Source: Bacillota bacterium
Lineage (GTDB): Bacteria; Bacillota; Clostridia; Oscillospirales; Ruminococcaceae
Reading direction: 5' to 3'
Length of the DNA stretch: 5,766 nt
Assembly: GCA_023396215.1 (NCBI GenBank)
Contig: JAEWWW010000058.1
Location: forward strand, 1 to 5,766
The notes below the pieces were generated by a model. That model saw nothing but the letters and a program-made list of their open reading frames with translations, ran no database searches and was not told the origin of the DNA. Both the position numbers and the translations under genes were made by a program. This document shows, one piece after another, positions 1-5,759 of this stretch (positions are counted from its first letter, which is position 1; the number at the start of each line of letters is the position of its first letter).

Positions 1-42
1 GCCCTCGACCCTGCCCTCGACCCTGCCCCCGAGCAGGACCCT
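1..42. repeat. Short tandem repeat, 12-bp unit
   Basis: The unit GCCCTCGACCCT occurs twice in perfect tandem at 1-12 and 13-24. It is followed by an expanded, diverged 18-bp copy at 25-42 that also ends in GACCCT. All copies are multiples of three, so frame 1 is kept and encodes a repeated Ala-Leu-Asp-Pro. The array probably continues beyond the window edge, and a repeat like this may be why the contig stops here. Confidence 0.75.
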
Positions 43-117
43 AAACCGGAACCCACCTCGAACCCGAGTGGGAAAAAGAGGAGCAGGAAGAAGAGCGGGA
101 GCGCCCCCCAGGCATAA
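1..117 (+). CDS. Partial 3' end of an upstream gene: proline-rich repetitive tail (tentative)
   Basis: Frame 1 is open from the window edge to a TAA at 115-117, giving 38 residues. They begin with a repeated ALDP unit, pass through a Pro/Glu/Asp-rich stretch, and end in a basic Lys/Arg/Ser-rich stretch. Low-complexity tails like this are common at protein C-termini, but no family can be recognised. The stop lies 28 nt before the chemoreceptor start and I see no promoter between them, so co-transcription is possible. One caveat concerns the frame. From base 45 the third frame reads a strongly acidic Glu-rich peptide that ends in a TGA at 147-149, overlapping the chemoreceptor ATG as ATGA. That frame has a TAA at 42-44, so it is only the real tail if there is a frameshift or an assembly error in the repeat. 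Either reading is uncertain. Confidence 0.35.
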   Translation, partial: ALDPALDPAPEQDPKPEPTSNPSGKKRSRKKSGSAPQA

Positions 118-131
118 TGCTGAGTGAAAGT

Positions 132-138
132 AAAGGAG
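132..138 (+). promoter_or_regulatory. Ribosome binding site of the chemoreceptor gene
   Basis: AAAGGAG lies 7 nt before the ATG at 146. Good complementarity to the 16S 3' end and normal spacing support this start. It is followed by a typical receptor N-terminus, a short basic stretch and then a membrane helix. Confidence 0.8.
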
Positions 139-145
139 CAAAGCA

Positions 146-2281
146 ATGAAAAGTATCCGGTTAAAGATTCTGATAAATATGACTGCGGTCATATTGGTTG
201 CTTTAATGATAACCGGCATTATGTCGGTGGTGCTTAGCAATCAAAGCACCTTTGATACTCTGGAGCTCTCGATGCAGCAGACGGTGCAACTTGCCGCGCA
301 GCGGGTGAGCACCGAGCTTAAGGGCTACCGCGAGGTGATGGAGCAGGTATCCCAAAACCCTATCATCAGTGGCGTTTCCAGCGCCACCGTCGTGGCGGAG
401 GGAGGCCAGGAGGCACAGGAGCCGGCGCAGGGCGGCCGTATCTTCAGCAAAGCCGATAAGGTGGCGGAGTTCCGCAAGGCCGAAGGGCGGCATGGGTTCC
501 AGATTGTAGACAGCACCGACGATACCGGCTTTTCTCTGGAAAGATACACCTATGTGCGCGAGAGCGACTACTTTAAGCACTGCCGGGATGAGGGCAAGTC
601 GTACCTGACCGCACCCGCCATCAATGCCGTTACCGGCGCCATGGCGGTGACGGTGGCGGCCCCCCTGAAGGTGGACAATACCTTTAACGGCATTGTGTTC
701 GGCGTGCTGGATGCAAACTTCCTGAGTACCATCACCGACCAGATTAAGATAGGCGAAAAAGGCACCGCCTTCATACTGGATAAAGCAGGCAATGTGATTG
801 CCAGCCCCAACCGCGACGAGGTGCTCAACCGCTATAACGCCATTAAGCAAGCAGAGGATTCCTCCGAGCTGGCCCAAAAAGCCGGGGTTCACCAGAGGAT
901 GGTGGAGGGCGAAGCCGCTATCGGCGAGTACCGTGAAAACAACAAGAAGGTTTTGGTGGCCTTTGCCCCCATCCCCGATACCCAGGGGTGGAGCATCGGC
1001 ATCGTGGTGGATGAAAGCGAGTTTCTGTCCGCCACCGTTACCAGCTCGGTGGCCACCATTCTGCTGGTGCTGGCCGCAACCGCCGTCGCGATATTCATCG
1101 CACTCCGGCTTGCCGGGGGCATCTCGGCCCCCATCATAACCTCGGTTGACCGGCTCAAGCTGCTGGCCGAGGGCGACCTCAAAACACCAGTCACGGTTTT
1201 GCAGAAAAAAGACGAAACCGCCGTATTATCCCGGGCCATGAGCCAGATGGTGGACAGCCTCAACGCCATTATAGGCGATATCACCGAAAACCTCGGCGAG
1301 CTGGCAAAGGGCAACTTTGCCGCTGCATCCCATCTGGAATATACCGGGGACTTTGTGCCCATCAAGCGGGCGCTGGATGAAATCAGCCAATCGCTCAACG
1401 ACGTCATGGAGCAGATTAACCAGAGCGCCGATCAGGTAGCCAGCGGCGCCGAGCAGGTGTCGGGTGGCTCGCAGGCGCTCTCTCAGGGCGCAACCGAGCA
1501 GGCAAGTTCCATTCAGGAGCTTTCGGCCTCCATCGCCATGATTTCCGAAGAGGTCAAGGGCAACGCAACCCATGCCGCCAGCGCCAGCAAGCTTTCGGAC
1601 GATGCCGCCCAGCAGGTGGACCAGGGCAACGCCCAGATGGAGCAGATGGTAAAGGCGATGAATAAAATCAGCGACACCTCGGCCACCATCGGCAAGATTG
1701 TAAAAACCATCGACGACATCGCCTTCCAGACCAATATACTGGCGCTGAACGCGGCGGTGGAGGCCGCCCGCGTGGGCTCGGCCGGCAAGGGCTTTGCGGT
1801 TGTGGCCGACGAGGTGCGCAACCTTGCCAACAAGAGCGCCGAAGCCGCCCAGAACACCTCGGCCCTCATTGAGGACTCGATGCATGCGGTCAACAACGGC
1901 ACCAAGCTGGCCCACGATACCGCCCAGTCGCTGCAGGCCATTGTGCGGGGCGCGCAGGAGGTCAGCAGGTTGATTGCCGATATCTCCCGCGCCAGCGGCG
2001 AGCAGGCGGTTTCCATCAACCAGATTACACAGGGCGTCGACCAGATATCGGCGGTGGTGCAGACCAACTCTGCCACTGCGGAGCAATCGGCCGCCGCCAG
2101 TCAGGAGCTTTCGGGTCAGGCCCAGATGCTCAAGGAGCTGGTCGGCAGGTTTCGACTTAAATCGCAGGCCGGAGATTCTATGCTGAATTGGGAGCCCCAA
2201 CCCATCAAGACGGTCGAAGCCATCGAGCCTATCCTGCACGACCAGCCGGCCGACACGGTACACAGAAGAGACAAATATTAG
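146..2281 (+). CDS. Methyl-accepting chemotaxis protein (dCache-HAMP-MCP signal)
   Basis: This is a 711-residue transmembrane chemoreceptor that should bind a ligand outside the cell and control CheA through CheW. A first membrane helix spans about residues 9-30. An extracellular region of about 265 residues follows, with dCache-like features such as the DYFK and TAPAINAVTG segments. A second helix lies at about 298-321, then HAMP (about 322-375). A second HAMP-like linker follows (about 380-425) with the GDFVPIKRAL pattern. The cytoplasmic coiled coil carries the family's hairpin-tip signature, DIAFQTN at 524-530 and GKGFAVVADEVRNLA from 547. Two candidate methylation sites are Gln-Glu pairs at 457-458 and 653-654, each in an Ala/Ser-rich context. 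The ligand cannot be told from sequence. After the coiled coil there is a tail of about 35 residues ending in DKY, with no clear CheR-docking pentapeptide. The TAG stop overlaps the left end of a palindromic element. Confidence 0.96.
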   Translation: MKSIRLKILINMTAVILVALMITGIMSVVLSNQSTFDTLELSMQQTVQLAAQRVSTELKGYREVMEQVSQNPIISGVSSATVVAEGGQEAQEPAQGGRIFSKADKVAEFRKAEGRHGFQIVDSTDDTGFSLERYTYVRESDYFKHCRDEGKSYLTAPAINAVTGAMAVTVAAPLKVDNTFNGIVFGVLDANFLSTITDQIKIGEKGTAFILDKAGNVIASPNRDEVLNRYNAIKQAEDSSELAQKAGVHQRMVEGEAAIGEYRENNKKVLVAFAPIPDTQGWSIGIVVDESEFLSATVTSSVATILLVLAATAVAIFIALRLAGGISAPIITSVDRLKLLAEGDLKTPVTVLQKKDETAVLSRAMSQMVDSLNAIIGDITENLGELAKGNFAAASHLEYTGDFVPIKRALDEISQSLNDVMEQINQSADQVASGAEQVSGGSQALSQGATEQASSIQELSASIAMISEEVKGNATHAASASKLSDDAAQQVDQGNAQMEQMVKAMNKISDTSATIGKIVKTIDDIAFQTNILALNAAVEAARVGSAGKGFAVVADEVRNLANKSAEAAQNTSALIEDSMHAVNNGTKLAHDTAQSLQAIVRGAQEVSRLIADISRASGEQAVSINQITQGVDQISAVVQTNSATAEQSAAASQELSGQAQMLKELVGRFRLKSQAGDSMLNWEPQPIKTVEAIEPILHDQPADTVHRRDKY

Positions 2282-2440
2282 GGGCATTCTGAAAACTCCA
2301 AACCCTTGGTAAATTCTACTGAAAACAGCATCTGCCGCGTTAAAAATACTCGGAATACATCAAGTATTCCTGCGCTTTTTGCCTTGCATCCGCTTGTTTT
2401 CAGCGAATTTCCCGGCGGTTTTCCATTTTCAGAAACGCCC
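2281..2440. mobile_element. MITE-like palindromic element with TA flanks
   Basis: The whole 160-bp segment is an imperfect inverted repeat centred at about 2360.5. Matching blocks are TTCTGAAAA at 2287-2295 with TTTTCAGAA at 2426-2434, AAATTC at 2311-2316 with GAATTT at 2405-2410, CTGAAAACA at 2319-2327 with TGTTTTCAG at 2395-2403, and a central GGAATAC (2352-2358) with GTATTCC (2364-2370) around a 5-nt loop. The ends begin GGGGC and GGGCG when each is read inward, and TA flanks both sides (2279-2280 and 2441-2442). A TA duplication with no coding capacity fits a miniature element moved by an IS630/Tc1-mariner type transposase; that assignment is inference. The transcript could fold into one long hairpin and shield or end the chemoreceptor mRNA. 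Confidence 0.8.
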
Positions 2441-2470
2441 TAATCCATCACCATATTATTATTGGCCGTC

Positions 2471-2493
2471 GCCCGCCCCCTGATGGGGCGGGC
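2471..2493 (+). promoter_or_regulatory. GC-rich hairpin in the leader of the GGDEF-EAL gene
   Basis: GCCCGCCCC (2471-2479) and GGGGCGGGC (2485-2493) form a perfect 9-bp stem with a 5-nt loop. A further GTC/GAC pairing is possible across a 3-nt bulge. There is no U-run after it, so it is not a standard intrinsic terminator. It may stabilise the transcript, attenuate it, or mark the old boundary after the chemoreceptor gene. The role is unknown; the pairing itself is visible. Confidence 0.55.
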
Positions 2494-2527
2494 AGCGACA
2501 ACTCAATTAAGGTATTTGGGGGCTTTG

Positions 2528-2533
2528 AAAGGA
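2528..2533 (+). promoter_or_regulatory. Ribosome binding site deciding the GGDEF-EAL start
   Basis: AAAGGA lies 3 nt before the ATG at 2537, which is somewhat close. The reading frame is open back to a TTG at 2462, but that TTG is preceded by an AT-rich stretch with no Shine-Dalgarno sequence. Starting there would also put the 2471-2493 hairpin inside the coding region. The ATG at 2537 gives a basic MRRKR start followed by a membrane helix, as expected for this type of protein. Confidence 0.65.
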
Positions 2534-2536
2534 AAT

Positions 2537-4285
2537 ATGCGCAGAAAAAGGCTGCATTTTTACACATTTACAGGACTTCTTTTAATTATCGTCGCAGCAT
2601 TAGGCGCCGCACGGAACATAGGCGGCACTGGCGTATACCTTCTCTCAGGGATAGCGGGCAGTATTTTGATGGCGGCTTGGTTGTGCTTAGGGCGAAAAGC
2701 CGCACCGGCCCCCGCGAAGAAGAAGCAGCCTTACGCGCCGCAACCCGTCTATGCAGCCAGCCCCGATGAAAAAGCAATTTTAATCCACCGGGAGGATTTG
2801 GAGCCGCTTTCGGACCAGCTACACCGCCTGATAGAAAACCCCGATAAGCGCTACCGGGTTACCTGCCGGATGCAGCTGCCGGACGGCAAAACACGGGCGG
2901 TCACAAGCTGCATCGGGGTACAGCCCGAGGATGCCTCGGCCGACGATGGGCAGGAGATTGTTCCGCAGGATATCGGCGCACTGCTGGAGGCCCGCATGGC
3001 GCTGGCCCACGACTCGCTCACCGGCCTGCTCAGCAAGGCCTCGATGATGTCGCTGATTGAGAAGGATTTGCAAAGCCGCCGCACAAGCGAGGGCTGTGTC
3101 GGCCTGTTTGTCATCGATATCAACAACTACCGGGTGGTCAACACAAGATACGGCTACTCGATGGGCGACCGGGTGTTGAGCGAGGTAGGACGCCGGCTCA
3201 ACGGCCTCTCCTCCGACCAGATTCTGGTGGGCCGCATCGAGAGCAACAATTTTGTGGTGTATATCAAAAACCTGCAGGACGGCCACGAGATGAAGGGCTA
3301 TGCACAAAGGATAGAGCAGGTTTTTGAAGGCCCCATCAATCTGGGAACAGGGGATATTGATATTACCGCCAGCGTTGGCGGGGCGGTGATGACGACAACC
3401 CACGCCTCGCTGGACAGCATCATGAGCTATGCTTTTACCGCCCTTGCGCAGGCCAAAACCTGCGGGCAGGGCAACAACTACCAGCTGTTTAACAACTCGA
3501 TGAAGCAGGGCGCCGACCGGCGCGCCCAGATTATCCACATCCTTGAAACCCACCAACAAACCGGCAGCATGCTGGTCTATTACCAGCCGCAGTACAGCTC
3601 CCAAAACGGCTCGCTTCACGGGCTAGAGGCGCTTTTGCGGATTATAGACGGCCAGCTGGGCATGGTAGCGCCCCATGAGTTTATCTCGATAGCCGAGGAA
3701 ACCGGCCTGATTGTGGACGTGGGCTACTGGTGCATCCGGGAATGCTGCCGGGCCGTCAAGCGGTTTCGCAAGGCAGGGCTTCTGTTCACCGCCATCTCCA
3801 TCAACGTTTCGCTGGTGCAGCTAACGGCGCCGGATTTCTTCGACCGCATCCGGGAAATCATTCTGGAGGAGGAGGTCGACCCCTCGCTGCTGGCCTTTGA
3901 GATCACCGAGTCGATGCTTATGTGCTCGATGGAGCACGGCGAAGAGCTGCTGCTGCGGCTCAAGGATTTCGGGCTCAGAGTGGTGCTGGATGATTTCGGT
4001 TCCGGGTACTCCTCGCTCAACTACATCCGGGCGCTTTCCATCGATACCCTCAAGATTGATAAATCCTTCATCGACGGCATCTGCACCGACGGCAAATCCA
4101 AATATATCATCGAGCTGATTTTGAATTTGGCGGAAAAAATTAACCTCGAGGTGGTGGCGGAAGGGGTAGAAACCCAAGAGCAGCTGGATGTGCTGTGCAG
4201 TTTCTCCTGCCCCATCATTCAGGGCTTCTACTTCAGTAAGCCTATCCCAGAAGGCGAGGTTGTCACATTGCTGAGGGGGGCGTAA
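2537..4285 (+). CDS. Membrane GGDEF-EAL protein, predicted c-di-GMP phosphodiesterase with degenerate GGDEF
   Basis: This 582-residue protein has two membrane helices (about 7-25 and 32-51), so its signalling domains should be cytoplasmic. A short linker region (about 80-145) ends in strands resembling the end of a PAS domain, but is too short for a full one. The GGDEF domain (about 150-320) keeps DSLTGL at 159-164, a metal-site Asp at 194 and GD at 210-211. Its signature reads ESNNF at 235-239, so cyclase activity should be lost. The EAL domain (about 335-575) looks catalytically complete: EAL at 364-366, Asn 423, ITE within 456-458 preceded by Glu 455, the DDFGSGYSS loop from Asp 485, Lys 506, Glu 542 and Gln 562. 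It should hydrolyse c-di-GMP to pGpG, with the dead GGDEF perhaps sensing GTP as in some composite proteins. The neighbouring chemoreceptor suggests a link to motility. No c-di-GMP riboswitch is visible upstream. Confidence 0.93.
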   Translation: MRRKRLHFYTFTGLLLIIVAALGAARNIGGTGVYLLSGIAGSILMAAWLCLGRKAAPAPAKKKQPYAPQPVYAASPDEKAILIHREDLEPLSDQLHRLIENPDKRYRVTCRMQLPDGKTRAVTSCIGVQPEDASADDGQEIVPQDIGALLEARMALAHDSLTGLLSKASMMSLIEKDLQSRRTSEGCVGLFVIDINNYRVVNTRYGYSMGDRVLSEVGRRLNGLSSDQILVGRIESNNFVVYIKNLQDGHEMKGYAQRIEQVFEGPINLGTGDIDITASVGGAVMTTTHASLDSIMSYAFTALAQAKTCGQGNNYQLFNNSMKQGADRRAQIIHILETHQQTGSMLVYYQPQYSSQNGSLHGLEALLRIIDGQLGMVAPHEFISIAEETGLIVDVGYWCIRECCRAVKRFRKAGLLFTAISINVSLVQLTAPDFFDRIREIILEEEVDPSLLAFEITESMLMCSMEHGEELLLRLKDFGLRVVLDDFGSGYSSLNYIRALSIDTLKIDKSFIDGICTDGKSKYIIELILNLAEKINLEVVAEGVETQEQLDVLCSFSCPIIQGFYFSKPIPEGEVVTLLRGA

Positions 4286-4305
4286 GCGCCCCTCCGACCA
4301 AAACA

Positions 4306-4340
4306 AAAAAGAGCAGGAAGCATAGCTTCCTGCTCTTTTT
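4306..4340. terminator. Bidirectional intrinsic terminator between convergent genes
   Basis: A perfect 11-bp stem, GAGCAGGAAGC (4311-4321) with GCTTCCTGCTC (4325-4335) around the loop ATA, is flanked by AAAAA at 4306-4310 and TTTTT at 4336-4340. The T-run serves the plus-strand GGDEF-EAL gene, which stops 20 nt before it. The A-run reads as a U-run on the minus strand and serves the alkyltransferase-like gene, which stops at 4356. The A/T arms can extend the stem to 16 bp. Confidence 0.93.
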
Positions 4341-4355
4341 CAGTGCAGAGGATTG

Positions 4356-4667
4356 TTACCCGGCCTCCGGGCCGAACCACATAAACCGCGGGAGGTCTAC
4401 CCGCCCGTCGGGCAGAAAGCCCACCCCCTCGGTTTCCAGCAGCATGCGCTGGGTTTCCTTCCCCAGCGGCTCAAAGGCGTCGGACAGGCCGCCAAAGCGG
4501 TTGACAATCCGGTGGGCGGGGATATCCTTGGGCGAGGTATGGAGAGCATAGCCCACCACCTGCGACAGGTGCGGGTTGCCCGCCAGCAGCGCAATCTGCC
4601 CATAGGTGGTTACCCGCCCAAAGGGTATCTGCCGGGCGATGGCATAAATCCGTTCAAAGGTGTTCAT
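4356..4667 (-). CDS. Alkyltransferase-like protein (MGMT family, no acceptor cysteine)
   Basis: This 103-residue protein matches the DNA-binding/active-site domain of O6-alkylguanine-DNA alkyltransferases: an IPFGRVTTYGQIA helix start (14-26, Tyr 22), then the recognition-helix region NPHLSQVVGYALH, then the active-site loop. The loop reads IPAHRIVN, so the Cys of the PCHR motif is Ala 51 (bases 4515-4517). It cannot transfer alkyl groups by the usual route. Family members of this kind (Atl1 of S. pombe with Trp, TTHA1564 of Thermus with Ala) bind O6-alkylguanine and hand it to nucleotide excision repair, so that role is likely here. The usual arginine-finger position appears to be Gln 36. 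The ATG at 4667 lies 13 nt after the rsmA stop with a G-rich but weak ribosome site. An in-frame upstream start would overlap rsmA and add 19 residues foreign to the family. Probably an rsmA operon member. Confidence 0.88.
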   Translation of the reverse strand: MNTFERIYAIARQIPFGRVTTYGQIALLAGNPHLSQVVGYALHTSPKDIPAHRIVNRFGGLSDAFEPLGKETQRMLLETEGVGFLPDGRVDLPRFMWFGPEAG

Positions 4668-4680
4668 AGGCGGCCCCCGC

Positions 4681-5547
4681 TTACTGCTGCCCCAGCAGGT
4701 AAAGCTGGGTGGCAATGGCGGCAAACTGCTCCAGCGTCAGTTGCTCGGCCCTTGCGGTGGGGGGAACCTGAGCCGCCTCCAGCAGCAGGAGGGTTTGCTC
4801 CTTGCCAAGCCCCAGATGGGCCGAAAGGCTGTTGGACAGCGTCTTTCTGCGCTGGCCAAAGGCGCCCTTCACCACCTTGAAAAACAGGGCGGGGTCGGGG
4901 GTTTTAACCGCCGGGGCAGACAGCACCTCCAGGGAGATTACCGCAGAATCCACATTGGGGGCAGGCATAAAGGAGCCTCTGGAAACCTGAAACAGCATCC
5001 GGGGGCGGCTGTAGTAATGCACGGCGGCGGTGATGGCCCCCGCGGCCCGGGTGCCGGGCGGCGCACAGATGCGCTGGGCGGCCTCCTTTTGCACCATCAG
5101 GGTGATGGCCTTCACCGGCAGGCGGTCCTCCAGCAGCTTCATCAGAATAGGCGAGGTAATGTAATAGGGCAGGTTGGCGCAGACCACCACCTCCATACCG
5201 CCGAACTCTTCGGCTATCAGGCGGTGCAGATCAACCTCCAGCACATCGCGGTTGACGATGGTGACGTTGTCGTAACCGGCCAGCGTTTCGTCGAGGATGG
5301 GCAGCAGGCGGCTATCCAGCTCGATGCAAACCACCTTACGGGCGTCCTGCGCCAGTTGGGCGGTAAGCACCCCGATGCCTGCGCCGATTTCAATCACTCC
5401 TCGCTGGGGGGTGACCCCGCCCTGCTGCGAGATGCGGGGGCAGACCGCCGGGTTGATGATAAAGTTTTGCCCCAGCGCCTTGGAAAAGGTGAAGCCGTGC
5501 CGCTCCAGCAGACTGCGCACCACCGATATATTGGTCAGGTTGTCCAT
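4681..5547 (-). CDS. rsmA: 16S rRNA (adenine1518-N6/adenine1519-N6)-dimethyltransferase
   Basis: RsmA (KsgA) uses SAM to dimethylate two adjacent adenines in helix 45 of 16S rRNA, late in small-subunit assembly. The protein has 288 residues, about the usual length. Visible motifs are LGQNF at 25-29, the SAM-binding EIGAGIG at 53-59, an acidic ribose contact Glu 76, Asp 101, the catalytic NLPYYIT at 125-131, FMPAPNVDSAV at 193-203, and GQRRKTLSNSL at 231-241 leading into the C-terminal helical domain. NLPYYIT followed by SPILMKLLE and the overall length favour RsmA over an Erm resistance methylase. The frame is open for about 57 codons upstream, but the chosen ATG has AGGAGGA just before it and gives a normal N-terminus. 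It is probably transcribed with the alkyltransferase-like gene 13 nt downstream. Loss of RsmA confers kasugamycin resistance in bacteria generally. Confidence 0.97.
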   Translation of the reverse strand: MDNLTNISVVRSLLERHGFTFSKALGQNFIINPAVCPRISQQGGVTPQRGVIEIGAGIGVLTAQLAQDARKVVCIELDSRLLPILDETLAGYDNVTIVNRDVLEVDLHRLIAEEFGGMEVVVCANLPYYITSPILMKLLEDRLPVKAITLMVQKEAAQRICAPPGTRAAGAITAAVHYYSRPRMLFQVSRGSFMPAPNVDSAVISLEVLSAPAVKTPDPALFFKVVKGAFGQRRKTLSNSLSAHLGLGKEQTLLLLEAAQVPPTARAEQLTLEQFAAIATQLYLLGQQ

Positions 5548-5551
5548 TGAT

Positions 5552-5558
5552 TCCTCCT
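5552..5558 (-). promoter_or_regulatory. Ribosome binding site deciding the rsmA start
   Basis: Read on the minus strand, AGGAGGA lies 4 nt before the ATG at 5547. It is a near-perfect Shine-Dalgarno sequence and fixes this start over the in-frame upstream codons, which extend the protein with no family support. Confidence 0.88.
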
Positions 5559-5592
5559 GCAAAAATAAAGGGTATAATTGGCCACCGCCGAG

Positions 5593-5628
5593 CGCCTGAT
5601 AAAGGCATCGTTCGCAGAGCAACAGGCG
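5593..5628 (-). repeat. Inverted repeat in the rsmA leader
   Basis: CGCCTG (5593-5598) and CAGGCG (5623-5628) can pair across a 24-nt loop, in the region upstream of rsmA. An alternative smaller pairing, GCCT with AGGC, exists inside the left half. It could be a structured leader but matches no riboswitch or protein-binding leader I recognise. The rest of 5559-5733 shows no convincing promoter or gene. Confidence 0.3.
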
Positions 5629-5733
5629 TTGATTCCGAATAATCGCTGTAGGGGATGCGGCCTCTTCCCCCCTTTTTAGCCCCATCGCGGTCCACCTGAC
5701 AAACCATCGGCTGCGCAAAGCAGCGCCGGGGGT

Positions 5734-5759
5734 GGGGGGGGGGGGGGCGCCCCCCCCCC
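5734..5759. repeat. Poly-G/poly-C palindrome at the window end, likely artefact
   Basis: There are 14 consecutive G (5734-5747), then CG, then 10 consecutive C (5750-5759), forming a near-perfect palindrome centred on GCGC, seven bases from the window end. Nothing like it occurs elsewhere in the window. Poly-G runs are a known artefact of two-colour short-read chemistry, and joining one to its complement would give exactly this form. Bases from about 5730 onward should not be trusted. Confidence 0.75.

Noticed and set aside
203..892. Minus-strand open frame of 229 codons opposite the receptor's sensor domain
   Set aside because: The composition is His/Gly/Ala/Leu-rich, as expected from the complement of the real gene, with no family motif. 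The Cache region on the plus strand explains the sequence.
1226..2287. Long minus-strand open frame of 353 codons opposite the chemoreceptor gene
   Set aside because: It is an antisense shadow of a GC-rich gene. The plus strand encodes clear MCP motifs throughout; the minus reading has no recognisable domain and no convincing ribosome site.
2462..2536. TTG start giving a 25-residue N-terminal extension of the GGDEF-EAL protein
   Set aside because: There is no Shine-Dalgarno sequence before it, and the extension would be encoded by a GC hairpin. The ATG at 2537 has a ribosome site and a standard basic-then-hydrophobic N-terminus.
2819..3619. Minus-strand open frame of 266 codons opposite the GGDEF-EAL gene
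   Set aside because: It lies entirely inside a gene with clear domain motifs and has no independent support.
4681..5547. Erm-type 23S rRNA methylase (macrolide resistance) instead of RsmA
   Set aside because: The length, the NLPYYIT-SPILMKLLE segment, the FMPAPNVDSAV motif and the GQRRKTLSNSL region fit RsmA, not Erm.
4660..5550. Plus-strand open frame of 296 codons opposite rsmA
   Set aside because: It is a shadow of rsmA. The reading is Gly/Gln/His-rich low complexity, and every RsmA motif is on the minus strand.
5560..5610. A sigma-70 type promoter for rsmA with TATACC as the -10 box
   Set aside because: The -10 match is partial, and no acceptable -35 lies 16-18 bases upstream on the minus strand.
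5548..5718. N-terminal extension of RsmA from upstream in-frame codons
   Set aside because: The RsmA family starts close to the chosen ATG, which has AGGAGGA before it. The extension runs back into the suspect end of the contig.
5710..5724. Small hairpin GCTGC/GCAGC as a terminator
   Set aside because: The stem is only 5 bp with no T-run on either strand, and it adjoins the suspect homopolymer tract.
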